Positions 1 through 8,656 of a stretch of DNA of 64,000 nt are shown one piece after another. The notes beneath the pieces are model-generated. The model did no database searches. It worked only from the letters and a program-made list of their open reading frames with translations, and had not been told where the DNA came from. A program made the translations under genes and the position numbers. Within the stretch, counting starts at the first letter, position 1. Each line of letters begins with the position of its first letter. Origin of the DNA: Parvibaculum sp046297875 (lineage in GTDB: Bacteria; Pseudomonadota; Alphaproteobacteria; Parvibaculales; Parvibaculaceae); assembly GCF_046297875.1 (NCBI RefSeq), contig NZ_JBKBHD010000001.1:1240001-1304000 (forward strand). The letters run 5' to 3'.

Positions 1-506
1 GGATCCCGGCTCGCCAGCACCGAATCCGGCAGTCCGAGGCGCAGCCGCGTCATCCGCTCGGCGATCCAGCGCCGATGCGCCGCCCACAGCGCAACATCCC
101 CTGTTTGCGGCGCGGGAAGGTCCTCATAGGCCGAAAGCGGCGAATGCGGCAGGCCGGAGGATTTTTCGAGATGGCGGAGTGCATCTTTGCGGCCTGGCCA
201 GCGGAAGCCGCGAAAGCCCCGCCAGATCAGCCAGACGAGACCGGCGCCGAAGCCGGCGAGCAACATCCAGTGGAGGCCGGGCGCCAGACCTTCAAACAAT
301 CCGAACAGCGCAAGCGCGATGAAGGAGCCGGCCAGTGCGCCTGCGGGCCAGAGAGCAGGCAGCAGCGCCTCGAAGGCGAGCAGCGCGCGCGAAACATTCA
401 CCCGGCGCTCGACGCGTGGCGGCAGTTTCGGCGCGGATGCGCGGCCGGTTTCCCCGGCGCGGTTTTTCGGTTCTTCGGTCGGGCCGGTCAAAGCCTCTTG
501 CCCCAA
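1..506 (-). CDS. TIGR02302/DUF4175 family membrane protein, N-terminal part
   Basis: Only the first 168 codons are inside the window; the gene runs off the left edge. The reading frame opens at a TTG (506-504); an upstream TGA closes the frame and no ATG is available, so the start is the least certain point. The product has a basic, proline-rich head, two hydrophobic segments (about residues 45-65 and 75-95) and then a soluble stretch ending in the motif RLRLGLPDSVL. That layout matches the alphaproteobacterial TIGR02302 family, usually a large protein of about 850 residues with unknown function. It lies 26 bases downstream of lysA on the same strand, the usual alphaproteobacterial order. Confidence 0.7.
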   Translation of the reverse strand, partial: MGQEALTGPTEEPKNRAGETGRASAPKLPPRVERRVNVSRALLAFEALLPALWPAGALAGSFIALALFGLFEGLAPGLHWMLLAGFGAGLVWLIWRGFRGFRWPGRKDALRHLEKSSGLPHSPLSAYEDLPAPQTGDVALWAAHRRWIAERMTRLRLGLPDSVLASRD

Positions 507-532
507 TGCAATTTCATTGTGGCTCCGGCGCG

Positions 533-1807
533 TTACGGCCGGTCTAGCCAGTCAGGGATGATATCCTGTTTCAGCATTGCGTCATAACTGGGGCGTGCGC
601 GCACTTCCCGGAAGCTCGCGCCCTTGACCATGACTTCGGGCACAAGCGGCCGCGTATTGTAGGTCGAAGCCTGCACTGCGCCATAGGCGCCAGCCGACAT
701 GACGGCAACGAGATCGCCGCTTTTCAGGCGCGGCAGGTTCCGCCCCTTGGCGAAGAAATCGCCCGTTTCGCAGACCGGACCGACAACGTCATAGGTCATG
801 CCATCCGTGCCATCGGCCGGTTCCTTCACCGGGCGAATATCGTGATAAGCATCATAGAGGGTGGGGCGAATGAGATCGTTCATCGCTGCATCGAGAATGA
901 GAAAGGCTCGGTCGTCGCCCTGCTTTTCGTAAATGACCCGGCTTACCAGAATGCCTGCATTGCCCGCAATCAGCCGGCCCGGTTCGAAGGTGAGCTGGCA
1001 GCCGAGATGACCTATGGTGCGCTTCACCATCGCGGCATATTCATCCGGATGCGGAGGGACGTCATTGTCGCCGCGATAAGGGATGCCGAGCCCGCCGCCG
1101 AGATCGATATGGGCGATCGGATTGCCCTCCGCGCGAAGAGTCTCGACCATCGATGCGACGCGGGCAAAGGCGGCGGCAAAAGGCTCGAGGTCGGTCAGCT
1201 GGCTGCCGATATGGACGTCGATGCCATCTGCCTCGATGCCGGGCAGTTCGCGCGCCCGGGCGTAGACGGCGGGCGCTCGCTTCCATGAGATGCCGAACTT
1301 GTTTTCCGCCTTGCCGGTAGCGATCTTTTCATGCGTCTTCGCATCGACGTCCGGGTTTACCCGGATTGCGACACGCGCTGTCAATCCGCGCGCGGCGGCG
1401 AGCTGAGACAGGAGTTCGAGCTCGGGTTCGGATTCCACGTTGAAGCGGTCGATGCCGGTTTCCAGCGCGAAGGCCATTTCCCCTTCGGTCTTGCCGACGC
1501 CGGAAAAGACGATCTTGCCGGGCGTCACGCCGGCGGCCAGCGCGCGGCGAAGCTCGCCTTCGGACACGACATCGGCACCTGCGCCCTGCCGGGCCAGCGT
1601 CGCCACAACGGCGAGGTTCGAATTCGCCTTTACCGAGTAACAGACGCGTGCGGGCTGGCCCTTGAAGGCATCGGCAAAGACACGGTAGTGCCGCTCGAGC
1701 GTGGCGCTCGAATAGCAATAAAACGGCGTGCCGATCGCGGCCGCGATTTCAGGTATGGCAACATCTTCGGCATGGAGAATGCCGCCACGATAGTCGAAGT
1801 GATGCAT
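533..1807 (-). CDS. lysA: diaminopimelate decarboxylase
   Basis: Converts meso-diaminopimelate to L-lysine plus CO2, the last step of lysine synthesis, in the cytosol with PLP. The 424-residue protein is of normal length. The PLP lysine lies in CYSVKANSN near residue 60, the phosphate-binding glycine loop is GGGLGIPY, and the active-site cysteine of the partner subunit is in GPVCETGDFF. All key elements of fold-type III decarboxylases are present. It sits between the LptM-like lipoprotein and the TIGR02302 gene on the same strand, and probably belongs to one transcript with argH upstream. Confidence 0.97.
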   Translation of the reverse strand: MHHFDYRGGILHAEDVAIPEIAAAIGTPFYCYSSATLERHYRVFADAFKGQPARVCYSVKANSNLAVVATLARQGAGADVVSEGELRRALAAGVTPGKIVFSGVGKTEGEMAFALETGIDRFNVESEPELELLSQLAAARGLTARVAIRVNPDVDAKTHEKIATGKAENKFGISWKRAPAVYARARELPGIEADGIDVHIGSQLTDLEPFAAAFARVASMVETLRAEGNPIAHIDLGGGLGIPYRGDNDVPPHPDEYAAMVKRTIGHLGCQLTFEPGRLIAGNAGILVSRVIYEKQGDDRAFLILDAAMNDLIRPTLYDAYHDIRPVKEPADGTDGMTYDVVGPVCETGDFFAKGRNLPRLKSGDLVAVMSAGAYGAVQASTYNTRPLVPEVMVKGASFREVRARPSYDAMLKQDIIPDWLDRP

Positions 1808-1848
1808 GTCACGGTCCGGTCAGGCGGGCCCCGGCGGGGCGGCGCTCA

Positions 1849-2085
1849 TTAATTGTAGCGGTCGACGCGGCGGCGCGGCGCGATGTCGTCGAATTCACTG
1901 CTGATCGGGCGCGCGTCGATCGGCGCGTCATCGCCCAATATTTCCTCGGCGGTCGGCAAGGCCTCGGCTGCCGGAAGGGGCTGGGCGCCGGGCGGTGCTT
2001 CGAGGTCGCCCTTGCGGCCACAGGCGGCGAGCGCCACGATGATGGCAAGGCCCAGCAGGGCGGCTTTGGTTCCTCGCATCATCAT
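1849..2085 (-). CDS. small LptM-like lipoprotein
   Basis: A 78-residue lipoprotein. The first 22 residues form a signal peptide ending in the lipobox LAAC, and the mature start CGRKGDLEAPPG is the hallmark of the LptM (formerly YifL) family. LptM in Escherichia coli assists maturation of the LptD/LptE lipopolysaccharide translocon. The rest is short, acidic and probably unstructured. The gene lies between argH (16-base gap) and lysA (41-base gap); this argH-lptM-lysA order is common in alphaproteobacteria. The start could be the first or third of three consecutive methionines. A role in LPS assembly is inferred from the family only. Confidence 0.8.
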   Translation of the reverse strand: MMMRGTKAALLGLAIIVALAACGRKGDLEAPPGAQPLPAAEALPTAEEILGDDAPIDARPISSEFDDIAPRRRVDRYN

Positions 2086-2102
2086 TCCGCTCTATCCCCC
2101 TG

Positions 2103-3491
2103 TTACCCGGCTTCGCCAAGCTGCGAACGCCAGTGCTTCGCCGCCTCGCGGACATTCGCAGGCGAGGTGCCGCCAAAGCTTGTGCGGCTTGCCACCGAGT
2201 TGTCCACCCCCAGCACGGAATATAATTCATCCGTGATGCCGGGTTCCACTTCCTGCATTTCGGCGAGCGTCAGCCCGTCGAGATCCACACCCTTTTTCTC
2301 GGCCTTCGCGACCAGCGTTCCCGTCACGTGATGGGCCTGGCGGAAAGGCAGGCCGAGGCGGCGCACCAGCCAGTCGGCAAGGTCGGTGGCAGTCGAGAAG
2401 CCGCGTGAGGCGGCAGCCCGCATCGCTGTTTCGTTGACGGTCAGCGACCGCACCATGCCGGTCATCGCGGCCAGCGACAGCGACAGCGCGTCGAGTGCAT
2501 CGAAGGCTGCCTCTTTGTCTTCCTGCATGTCCTTCGAATAGGCGAGTGGCAGACCCTTCATCACGATCAGAAGCGAGGTCAGCGCGCCGATGACGCGGCC
2601 CGATTTTGCGCGTACGAGCTCGGCGGCATCGGGGTTGCGCTTCTGCGGCATGATGGAAGAGCCGGTGGTGAAGCTGTCCGGCAGGCGCACGAAGTCGAAG
2701 CCGGGGGTCGACCAGATGACGATTTCTTCCGCCAGCCGCGAGAGATGCGTCGCCGCAATCGCGGCCGCCGACAGGGTTTCAAGTACAAAGTCACGATCCG
2801 ACACTGCATCGAGCGAGTTCCGCGTCGGCGCGTCGAAACCGAGCGCCTTCGCCGTCATGTGCCGGTCGATCGGAAAGGAAGTGCCGGCAAGTGCGGCGCT
2901 GCCGAGCGGACATTCATTGAGGCGCTTCCTCGCATCGGCAAGCCGCCCCCGGTCTCGCGCCGCCATTTCGACATAGGCAAGGCAGTGATGGCCAAAGGTC
3001 ACGGGCTGTGCAGTCTGGAGATGCGTGAAGCCCGGCATGATGGTGGCCGCGTGCTCTTCCGCGCGCCCGACGAGCGCAAGCTGAAAGTCGCGCAGCTGCC
3101 GGTCCAGATGGTCCAGCGTGTCGCGGATATAGAGCTTGAAGTCGGTCGCAACCTGGTCGTTGCGCGAGCGTGCGGTGTGCAAGCGGCCTGCTGCGGCGCC
3201 GATCAGATCGGCCAGCCGCGCTTCCACATTCATGTGGATATCTTCGAGGTCGCGGCGAAATTCGAATTTTCCGCCTTCGATCTCGGCCAGCACCGCGTCG
3301 AGACCTGCGACGATTTTATCGGCATCTTCCCTTGAGATAATTCCCTTTTCGGCCAACATGCGGCAATGCGCCTTCGAGCCCGCAATGTCCTGGGCGAAGA
3401 AGCGCTGGTCGAAGCCGATGGAGGCGTTGATTTCCTCCATGATCCGGTCGGGGCCTTCGCCGAAGCGGCCGCCCCACATCTTGTTGCTCAT
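2103..3491 (-). CDS. argH: argininosuccinate lyase
   Basis: Cleaves argininosuccinate to arginine and fumarate, the last step of arginine synthesis. The product of 462 residues starts MSNKMWGGRF, the typical start of the family; the open frame continues about 500 bases upstream but that part overlaps the divergent tlpA-like gene and looks like chance coding. The fumarase/ASL superfamily signature GSSIMPQKRNPD is intact, as are the early HTARSRNDQ and the TAQPVTFGH motifs. First gene of the likely argH-lptM-lysA transcript. Only 60 bases separate it from the divergent tlpA-like gene, so their promoters must overlap. Confidence 0.97.
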   Translation of the reverse strand: MSNKMWGGRFGEGPDRIMEEINASIGFDQRFFAQDIAGSKAHCRMLAEKGIISREDADKIVAGLDAVLAEIEGGKFEFRRDLEDIHMNVEARLADLIGAAAGRLHTARSRNDQVATDFKLYIRDTLDHLDRQLRDFQLALVGRAEEHAATIMPGFTHLQTAQPVTFGHHCLAYVEMAARDRGRLADARKRLNECPLGSAALAGTSFPIDRHMTAKALGFDAPTRNSLDAVSDRDFVLETLSAAAIAATHLSRLAEEIVIWSTPGFDFVRLPDSFTTGSSIMPQKRNPDAAELVRAKSGRVIGALTSLLIVMKGLPLAYSKDMQEDKEAAFDALDALSLSLAAMTGMVRSLTVNETAMRAAASRGFSTATDLADWLVRRLGLPFRQAHHVTGTLVAKAEKKGVDLDGLTLAEMQEVEPGITDELYSVLGVDNSVASRTSFGGTSPANVREAAKHWRSQLGEAG

Positions 3492-3551
3492 TGCTGTTCT
3501 CCGGGGCGGCTGCCGTTTCGCCCCATTCGGACGCCGATTAGAGAGTAAGGA

Positions 3552-4172
3552 ATGCCCCAGACAAGCCCGAAATTGCTCGCCATGCTCGCCGGAGCAGCCC
3601 TTCTGATCGCCGGGGGGGTATATCTGATCGGACAGGGGGGCGGCAACCCGCAGGACCGGCAGGCTGTTTCCGCGCTCGATGCGGCGGCGGTGGGCGAAGT
3701 GGCCAATTTCGTGCCCAAACCCGCTCCTGCGGCGATGCCCGAAGTGTCTTTCCGCGATGCGGAGGGACAGGAGACGAGCCTTGCCGATTTCCGGGGAAAG
3801 CTCGTTCTTTTGAACCTCTGGGCCACCTGGTGTGCGCCTTGCCGGGAAGAAATGCCCGAACTCGACCGGCTGCAGGCGGAGCTTGGGGGCGCCCATTTCG
3901 AGGTGCTGGCGCTCAGCGTCGATTCGACCGGGCCCGAGGTACCGGCGGCTTTTCTGGATCAGGTGGGAGCTGAAAATCTGGCGCTCTATCACGACCCTTC
4001 CGCCCGGGCGAACTTCACGCTTGCCGCCTTCGGGCTTCCGACCACCATCCTGATTTCGCCGGAGGGGCTCGAAATCGGCCGCATGGCGGGGCCGGCCAAT
4101 TGGGCGAGCGAGGATGCGAAAGCGCTTGTCCGCGAGGCGCTCAGCCTTTACGGGCTTTCACCGAATAGCTGA
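3552..4172 (+). CDS. TlpA-type membrane-anchored thiol-disulfide oxidoreductase
   Basis: A 206-residue protein with an N-terminal signal anchor (about residues 9-28) followed by a periplasmic thioredoxin fold. The active site is WCAPC within LNLWATWCAPCREEMP, and the cis-proline region is FGLPTTILI. This matches TlpA/ResE-like reductases that keep periplasmic thiols reduced, for example during cytochrome c or cytochrome oxidase assembly. Divergent from argH, an arrangement often seen in alphaproteobacteria. Its last 32 bases overlap the end of the convergent methyltransferase gene. The specific partner cannot be told from sequence. Confidence 0.88.
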   Translation: MPQTSPKLLAMLAGAALLIAGGVYLIGQGGGNPQDRQAVSALDAAAVGEVANFVPKPAPAAMPEVSFRDAEGQETSLADFRGKLVLLNLWATWCAPCREEMPELDRLQAELGGAHFEVLALSVDSTGPEVPAAFLDQVGAENLALYHDPSARANFTLAAFGLPTTILISPEGLEIGRMAGPANWASEDAKALVREALSLYGLSPNS

Positions 4173-4959
4173 GGGGCAGGCGGGGCGCTTCGTCCGGCAT
4201 CCTGAAATAGGGGCCAACCTGTACAAGACAGGGCAGGCCTTGCCAGACGAGCCTGTCATGCTCGTGCAGGAACTCGATCTGGAGTCCCGCTCCGGCGAGT
4301 GCTGTCACCACCTCACCCAGCGTGTGCTGCCACTCATGAGTGCGGAAGTGGGTGAGCGAGACTGCCGGCTCGGCGTAGTCGCGTGCATTGTCCCATTGCT
4401 GCGGCCCTTCGAGGAAATAGGGGCGGATGGCGCGAAGATTTTTGGCGACCGTCTCACCCTCGTCGTCGAAGACCCAGAGCATCGGATGGCCTTCCGCCAG
4501 ATAGAAGTAGCCGCCGGGGGCAAGGCATTGGGCAATGTTGTGCGCCCAGACGCCGAGATCAGGCAGCCACATCAATACACCCCAGCTCGAAAAGACGATG
4601 TCGTAGCCGGTTCCCGCCTTTTGATGGGCCTCATCGACACGTGCACATATGAAGCGAGCCTCGAGATTCGCCTCGGCGGCCAAGCTTTCCGCCGCCGCGA
4701 TTGCCCTGGGCGAGAAATCGAGGCCGGTCGCCTCGGCGCCCAGCCTGGCGAGAGAGAGCGTATCGAGGCCGAAATGGCATTGAAGGTGGAGAAGGTGCTT
4801 TCCGCGCAGATCGCCTATCTCGTCAAGGATCAGCGGGTCGAGGCTCGTTTCACCGGCGAGAAATTCCTTCACGCGGTAGAAATCCGAGCCGATGTGAATG
4901 TCGACCTGTTCTTCCCAGCGAGCGAGATTGGCGGCAAGCGGATCGGTATGGCCGGTCAT
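4141..4959 (-). CDS. class I SAM-dependent methyltransferase
   Basis: A 272-residue soluble protein. A Rossmann SAM-binding region is visible around residues 75-115: HLLHLQCHFGLDTLSLA replaces the classic glycine-rich loop, followed by GLDFSPRAIAAA with the acidic residue that contacts the ribose. The motif IVFSSWGVLMWLPD is the motif IV/post-IV region. The substrate is unknown; the family includes many small-molecule methyltransferases. The 3-prime end overlaps the convergent tlpA-like gene by 32 bases, so mutual transcriptional interference or antisense pairing is possible. Confidence 0.82.
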   Translation of the reverse strand: MTGHTDPLAANLARWEEQVDIHIGSDFYRVKEFLAGETSLDPLILDEIGDLRGKHLLHLQCHFGLDTLSLARLGAEATGLDFSPRAIAAAESLAAEANLEARFICARVDEAHQKAGTGYDIVFSSWGVLMWLPDLGVWAHNIAQCLAPGGYFYLAEGHPMLWVFDDEGETVAKNLRAIRPYFLEGPQQWDNARDYAEPAVSLTHFRTHEWQHTLGEVVTALAGAGLQIEFLHEHDRLVWQGLPCLVQVGPYFRMPDEAPRLPLSYSVKARKG

Positions 4960-5036
4960 GGCGGAGGCTCCTGCTCAGGCGCCCCGCGCGTTCTCGCGAA
5001 GCCGGACAGAATAGGCTTCCGCGGCCTGGCGTCAAA

Positions 5037-5576
5037 TCAGGCGGGATCGGCCCTTGTCACAAACATGCCGCCCAATGTCTGGGCGGGTTCTGTGCCGCCC
5101 GCCGTCAGCGGCACGGAGACGCAATGGCCGATGAGATAAAGCCGGCCCGAGGCGGCAAATGGCACTTTCAGGAAGACGGGCTTGCGGCCGAAAAAGGCTT
5201 TCTGCGTGACGAAGAGCCAGCGCCGCTGAACGGCTTCCGGGTTATCGCTCGAGAAGGCGCCGCCCTCTTCGGCAAATTCGGAGAGGAGCTTACCGGTCCG
5301 TTCCTCGCCGAGCAGTTCGACGAGCTTCGTGCCGAACAGCCGGACGCGGAAGTCCTCGCCGCCATTCACGGCCTCGGCAATGATCATGTTGGGCAGGAGG
5401 CGGGCGATCTCGGATGGATTGATGTCGGCACGGTCCGGCATTTCCCGGTCGCCGCGAATGCGTTCGAGATAGGCGTGCAGCTCGATCACCGAGGGGTGTT
5501 CGGGCACCTCGATGATCTGCGGTTCTTCGGTGATCCTTTTCGCGCGCTCGCCGGTCGCGAAACTGCCAGCCGTCAT
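5037..5576 (-). CDS. PAS_5 (DUF1488-like pfam07310 type) domain protein
   Basis: A 179-residue soluble protein. The core (PSEIARLLPNMIIAEAV...FRVRLFGTKLVELLG.ERTGK) is the typical pattern of the PAS_5 family (PF07310), small single-domain PAS proteins common in alphaproteobacteria and without known output. The ATG at 5576 is preferred because GAGGGG lies 8 bases upstream; an in-frame TTG fifteen bases earlier lacks such a site. No transmembrane segment or second domain is seen. A sensory role is inferred from the fold. It is the only signalling-type protein in this part of the window. Confidence 0.75.
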   Translation of the reverse strand: MTAGSFATGERAKRITEEPQIIEVPEHPSVIELHAYLERIRGDREMPDRADINPSEIARLLPNMIIAEAVNGGEDFRVRLFGTKLVELLGEERTGKLLSEFAEEGGAFSSDNPEAVQRRWLFVTQKAFFGRKPVFLKVPFAASGRLYLIGHCVSVPLTAGGTEPAQTLGGMFVTRADPA

Positions 5577-5682
5577 TCCTCCACCCCTCAAGCGTTCTTG
5601 CGCCGCTGTCGCGCAACTGTCGCATGGAGGAAGTTAATAAAAACGACCGGAAAATCGTTTCTGATGCGGAATTGACGCCGCG

Positions 5683-6558
5683 TTACCGGGTCGGAACGGG
5701 CTTGTCGCCCCGGTAATCGTAAAAGCCGCGCTGTGTCTTGCGGCCAAGCCAGCCCGCCTCGACATATTTCACGAGAAGCGGGCAGGGCCGGTATTTCGAG
5801 TCCGCCAGCCCGTCATACAGCACCTGCATGATGGAGAGGCAGGTATCGAGGCCGATAAAGTCGGCAAGCTGCAGCGGCCCCATCGGGTGGTTCGCGCCGA
5901 GTTTCATGGCCTTGTCGATGCTCTCGACAGACCCCACGCCTTCGTAAAGCGTGTAGACCGCCTCGTTGATCATCGGCAGCAGGATGCGGTTCACGATGAA
6001 GGCCGGATAGTCCTCGGCATGGGCGATCTTCTTGCCGAGCGAATCCGCGAAATCGCGCATGGCCTCGAAGGTGTCGTCGTCGGTGGCAATGCCGCGCACC
6101 AGTTCCACGAGTTCCATCACCGGCACGGGGTTCATGAAGTGAACGCCCATGAACCGCTCCGGCCGGTCGGTCGAGGCGGCAAGACGGGTGATCGAGATTG
6201 AGGAGGTGTTGGTCGCCAGCAGCGCGTCCTCGCGCAGATGCGGGCAGAGTTCGGCGAAGATCTTTCGCTTCACATCCTCATTCTCGGTCGCGGATTCGAT
6301 CACGAGATCCGCGTCCTCGAAAGTTTCCATGGTGTCGGCGGCAGACAGGCGGTCTAGCGCTGCGTCGCGTTGCTCCACCGTGATGCGGCCGCTTGCGACC
6401 TGGCGGGCCATGTTGCCATCGATGGTGGCGAGGCCCGCCTGAATCCGGTCGGGAGAGATGTCGTGAAGCGCGACCTCATAGCCTGCGAGCGCGCAGACAT
6501 GCGCGATCCCGTTACCCATCTGTCCGGCGCCGATGACGCCTACCTTGCGAAACTTCAT
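5683..6558 (-). CDS. hbd: 3-hydroxybutyryl-CoA dehydrogenase
   Basis: NAD(P)-dependent interconversion of acetoacetyl-CoA and 3-hydroxybutyryl-CoA. The 291-residue protein starts with a Rossmann motif GAGQMGNGIAHVCA (residues 10-23), has the catalytic-region motif HFMNPVPVMELVE, and ends with the six-helix dimerisation domain including NHPMGPLQLADFIGLD. Length and motifs match bacterial Hbd. It follows etfBA, but a strong terminator (6664-6694) intervenes, so it is probably read from its own promoter in the 165-base gap. In this context it can feed the crotonyl-CoA route that leads to Ccr, or serve butyrate and PHB metabolism. Confidence 0.93.
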   Translation of the reverse strand: MKFRKVGVIGAGQMGNGIAHVCALAGYEVALHDISPDRIQAGLATIDGNMARQVASGRITVEQRDAALDRLSAADTMETFEDADLVIESATENEDVKRKIFAELCPHLREDALLATNTSSISITRLAASTDRPERFMGVHFMNPVPVMELVELVRGIATDDDTFEAMRDFADSLGKKIAHAEDYPAFIVNRILLPMINEAVYTLYEGVGSVESIDKAMKLGANHPMGPLQLADFIGLDTCLSIMQVLYDGLADSKYRPCPLLVKYVEAGWLGRKTQRGFYDYRGDKPVPTR

Positions 6559-6662
6559 TACTCGAAACCCGTGACTTGCCGGTGCGCGCCGAGGCTGGGC
6601 CTCGATCCGGGCATATGCCTGAAAATCCGCCCAAGAATGGCGCGGAAGGCGTTCAGCGTAAA

Positions 6663-6695
6663 GAAAAAGCGCTGCCGGGAGGCCCGGCAGCGCTT
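6663..6695 (-). terminator. rho-independent terminator of etfBA
   Basis: A perfect inverted repeat with arms AGCGCTGCCGGG (6668-6679) and CCCGGCAGCGCT (6683-6694) and a 3-base loop. On the minus strand the stem is followed directly by TTTTTCTTT. It lies 29 bases after the etfA stop codon, a textbook intrinsic terminator for the minus-strand etfBA transcript. Confidence 0.9.
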
Positions 6696-6723
6696 CGATT
6701 TTAGCCCTTTGTGGCGGCTTCGA

Positions 6724-7665
6724 TCAGAGACCGGCCTTGCCGAGCTCTTCTTCGAGTTCCGGTACGGCCTTGAAGAGGTCCGCCACGAGGCCGTAATCGG
6801 CAACCTGGAAGATCGGCGCCTCTTCGTCCTTGTTGATGGCGACGATGACCTTGGAGTCCTTCATGCCCGCGAGATGCTGGATCGCGCCGGAGATGCCGAC
6901 TGCGATGTAGAGCTCGGGCGCGACGACCTTGCCGGTCTGGCCGACCTGGTAGTCGTTCGGCACGAAGCCCGCATCGACCGCGGCGCGCGAGGCACCGACG
7001 GCGGCGCCGAGCTTGTCGGCGATCTTTTCGAGCATGGCGAAATTCTCGCCATTCTGCATGCCGCGGCCGCCAGAGATGATGACCTTGGCAGATGTCAGTT
7101 CCGGACGGTCCGACTTCGTGAGTTCCTCGCTCACGAATTCCGACAGGCCGGGGTTTTCGGCGGCGCCGATCTTCTCGATCGGGGCCGAACCGCCCTGGGC
7201 CGCCGCCGGAAAGGCGGTGGTGCGCACGGTGATGACCTTCTTCGCATCGGTCGACTTCACGGTCTGGATCGCGTTGCCGGCATAGATCGGCCGCTCGAAC
7301 GTGTCCGGACCCTGAACGGCGGTAATTTCCGATATCTGCGCGACATCGAGAAGGGCGGCCACGCGCGGCATGAAGTTCTTGCCGACAGTGGTTGCGGCGG
7401 TGACGATCGCCTCATAGCTGCCCGCAAGGCTCACGACGAGCGCGGCAAGCGGTTCGGCGACGGGATGCGCGTAAAGCGCGTCGTCGGCGACGATCACCTT
7501 CTTCACGCCGTCGAGCTTTGCGGCGGCTTCGGCCACTGCGTCGCAGCCCTGGCCGATGACGAGCACGACAACGTCGCCACCAAGCTTAGCTGCAGCGGTG
7601 ACGGTCTTCGCGGTCGCGTCGTTCAGCGCCTTGTTGTTGTGGTCTGCAATAACAAGCGTCGTCAT
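6724..7665 (-). CDS. etfA: electron transfer flavoprotein, alpha subunit
   Basis: FAD-binding subunit of the soluble EtfAB heterodimer, which carries electrons from acyl-CoA dehydrogenases to ETF-ubiquinone oxidoreductase. The 313 residues end with the typical FAD domain: SGGRGMQNGENF, GQTGKVVAPELYIAVGISG and HLAGMKDSKVIVAINKD. Overlaps etfB by 4 bases (ATGA), so the two are translationally coupled. Methylsuccinyl-CoA dehydrogenase and another acyl-CoA dehydrogenase, both possible electron donors, are encoded within 12 kb. Confidence 0.97.
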   Translation of the reverse strand: MTTLVIADHNNKALNDATAKTVTAAAKLGGDVVVLVIGQGCDAVAEAAAKLDGVKKVIVADDALYAHPVAEPLAALVVSLAGSYEAIVTAATTVGKNFMPRVAALLDVAQISEITAVQGPDTFERPIYAGNAIQTVKSTDAKKVITVRTTAFPAAAQGGSAPIEKIGAAENPGLSEFVSEELTKSDRPELTSAKVIISGGRGMQNGENFAMLEKIADKLGAAVGASRAAVDAGFVPNDYQVGQTGKVVAPELYIAVGISGAIQHLAGMKDSKVIVAINKDEEAPIFQVADYGLVADLFKAVPELEEELGKAGL

Positions 7666-8411
7666 CCGATCACTCCCGCTTCCTTGAGCTTCGATACGAG
7701 TTCGGCAGCCGTTTCAACCTTCACACCGGCGGAACGCTGCGGCGGCTCGCTTACCTTCACGACTTCGAGATGGGTCTTCACCTCGACGCCGAAATCGCCC
7801 GGCGTCTTTTCGTCGATCGGCTTCTTCTTCGCCTTCATGATGTTCGGCAACGAGGCGTAGCGCGGCTCGTTGAGGCGAAGGTCGGTGGTGATCACCGCCG
7901 GCATCTTGAGCTTCAGCGTCTGCAGGCCGCCATCGACTTCGCGTGTCAGGTTCAGCGTGCCGCCGTCGACCTCGACCTTGGAGGCGAAGGTGCCCTGCGC
8001 CCAGCCGAGCAGCGCGGAAAGCATCTGGCCCGTCTGATTGCAGTCGTCGTCGATCGCCTGCTTGCCGAGAATGATGAGGTCCGGCTTCTCGGCGTCGGCA
8101 ATACCCTTGAGGATCTTGGCGACGTTGATCGGCTCGACCGTGTCGTCCGTCTTCACCAGGATGCCGCGGTCGGCGCCCATGGCAAGCGCGGTGCGGATGG
8201 TTTCGGTGGCTTGCTGCACGCCGATCGAGACGGCGATGACTTCCGTCGCCTTGCCCGCTTCCTTGAGGCGCACCGCTTCTTCAACGGCGATCTCGTCGAA
8301 CGGGTTCATCGACATTTTCACATTGGCGAGATCGACGCCGCTGCCATCCGATTTCACGCGGATTTTCACGTTGTAGTCGACCACTCGCTTGATCGGTACG
8401 AGGACTTTCAT
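7662..8411 (-). CDS. etfB: electron transfer flavoprotein, beta subunit
   Basis: AMP-binding subunit of EtfAB, 249 residues, starting MKVLVPIKRVVDYNVKIRVK as usual. The motif EAVRLKEAG and the recognition-loop region with DLRLNEPRYASLPNIMKAKKK, which contacts acyl-CoA dehydrogenases, are present. First gene of the etfB-etfA pair; the 245 bases upstream carry a cluster of GAAAAC repeats that could be an operator. Confidence 0.97.
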   Translation of the reverse strand: MKVLVPIKRVVDYNVKIRVKSDGSGVDLANVKMSMNPFDEIAVEEAVRLKEAGKATEVIAVSIGVQQATETIRTALAMGADRGILVKTDDTVEPINVAKILKGIADAEKPDLIILGKQAIDDDCNQTGQMLSALLGWAQGTFASKVEVDGGTLNLTREVDGGLQTLKLKMPAVITTDLRLNEPRYASLPNIMKAKKKPIDEKTPGDFGVEVKTHLEVVKVSEPPQRSAGVKVETAAELVSKLKEAGVIG

Positions 8412-8529
8412 CGAGGCGGACTCCCTGCGCGTTGCCTTGGCGGCGAGAACTCTGGGGGCGGACCCCCGGGGCCTCTCGGAAACCTTGGCGCCGGTCTTGG
8501 TGTAGATCTGGGCGGCGGCTCACTGCCTT

Positions 8530-8555
8530 GAAAACGGCTGTTTTCTGAGGAAAAC
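8530..8555. promoter_or_regulatory. GAAAAC repeat cluster upstream of etfB
   Basis: Three copies of one hexamer in 26 bases: GAAAAC (8530-8535), its reverse complement GTTTTC (8540-8545) after four bases, and GAAAAC again (8550-8555). It lies about 120 bases before etfB and 100 bases after the end of the adenosyltransferase gene on the same strand. A regulator-binding site is plausible but no regulator can be named. Confidence 0.4.
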
Positions 8556-8656
8556 GAGGCCAAACCCGCCCGCTGCCACATAGCTGCTGTTGCGGTGCGG
8601 GAACCTAGTGGCAGACCCCCTCCCTGTCAACGAATGGGATTCGGGCGATTTGACGC

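Noticed and set aside
3492..3992. N-terminal extension of argH upstream of MSNKMWGG.
   Set aside because: It overlaps the divergent tlpA-like gene on the other strand and ArgH proteins normally start at that position.
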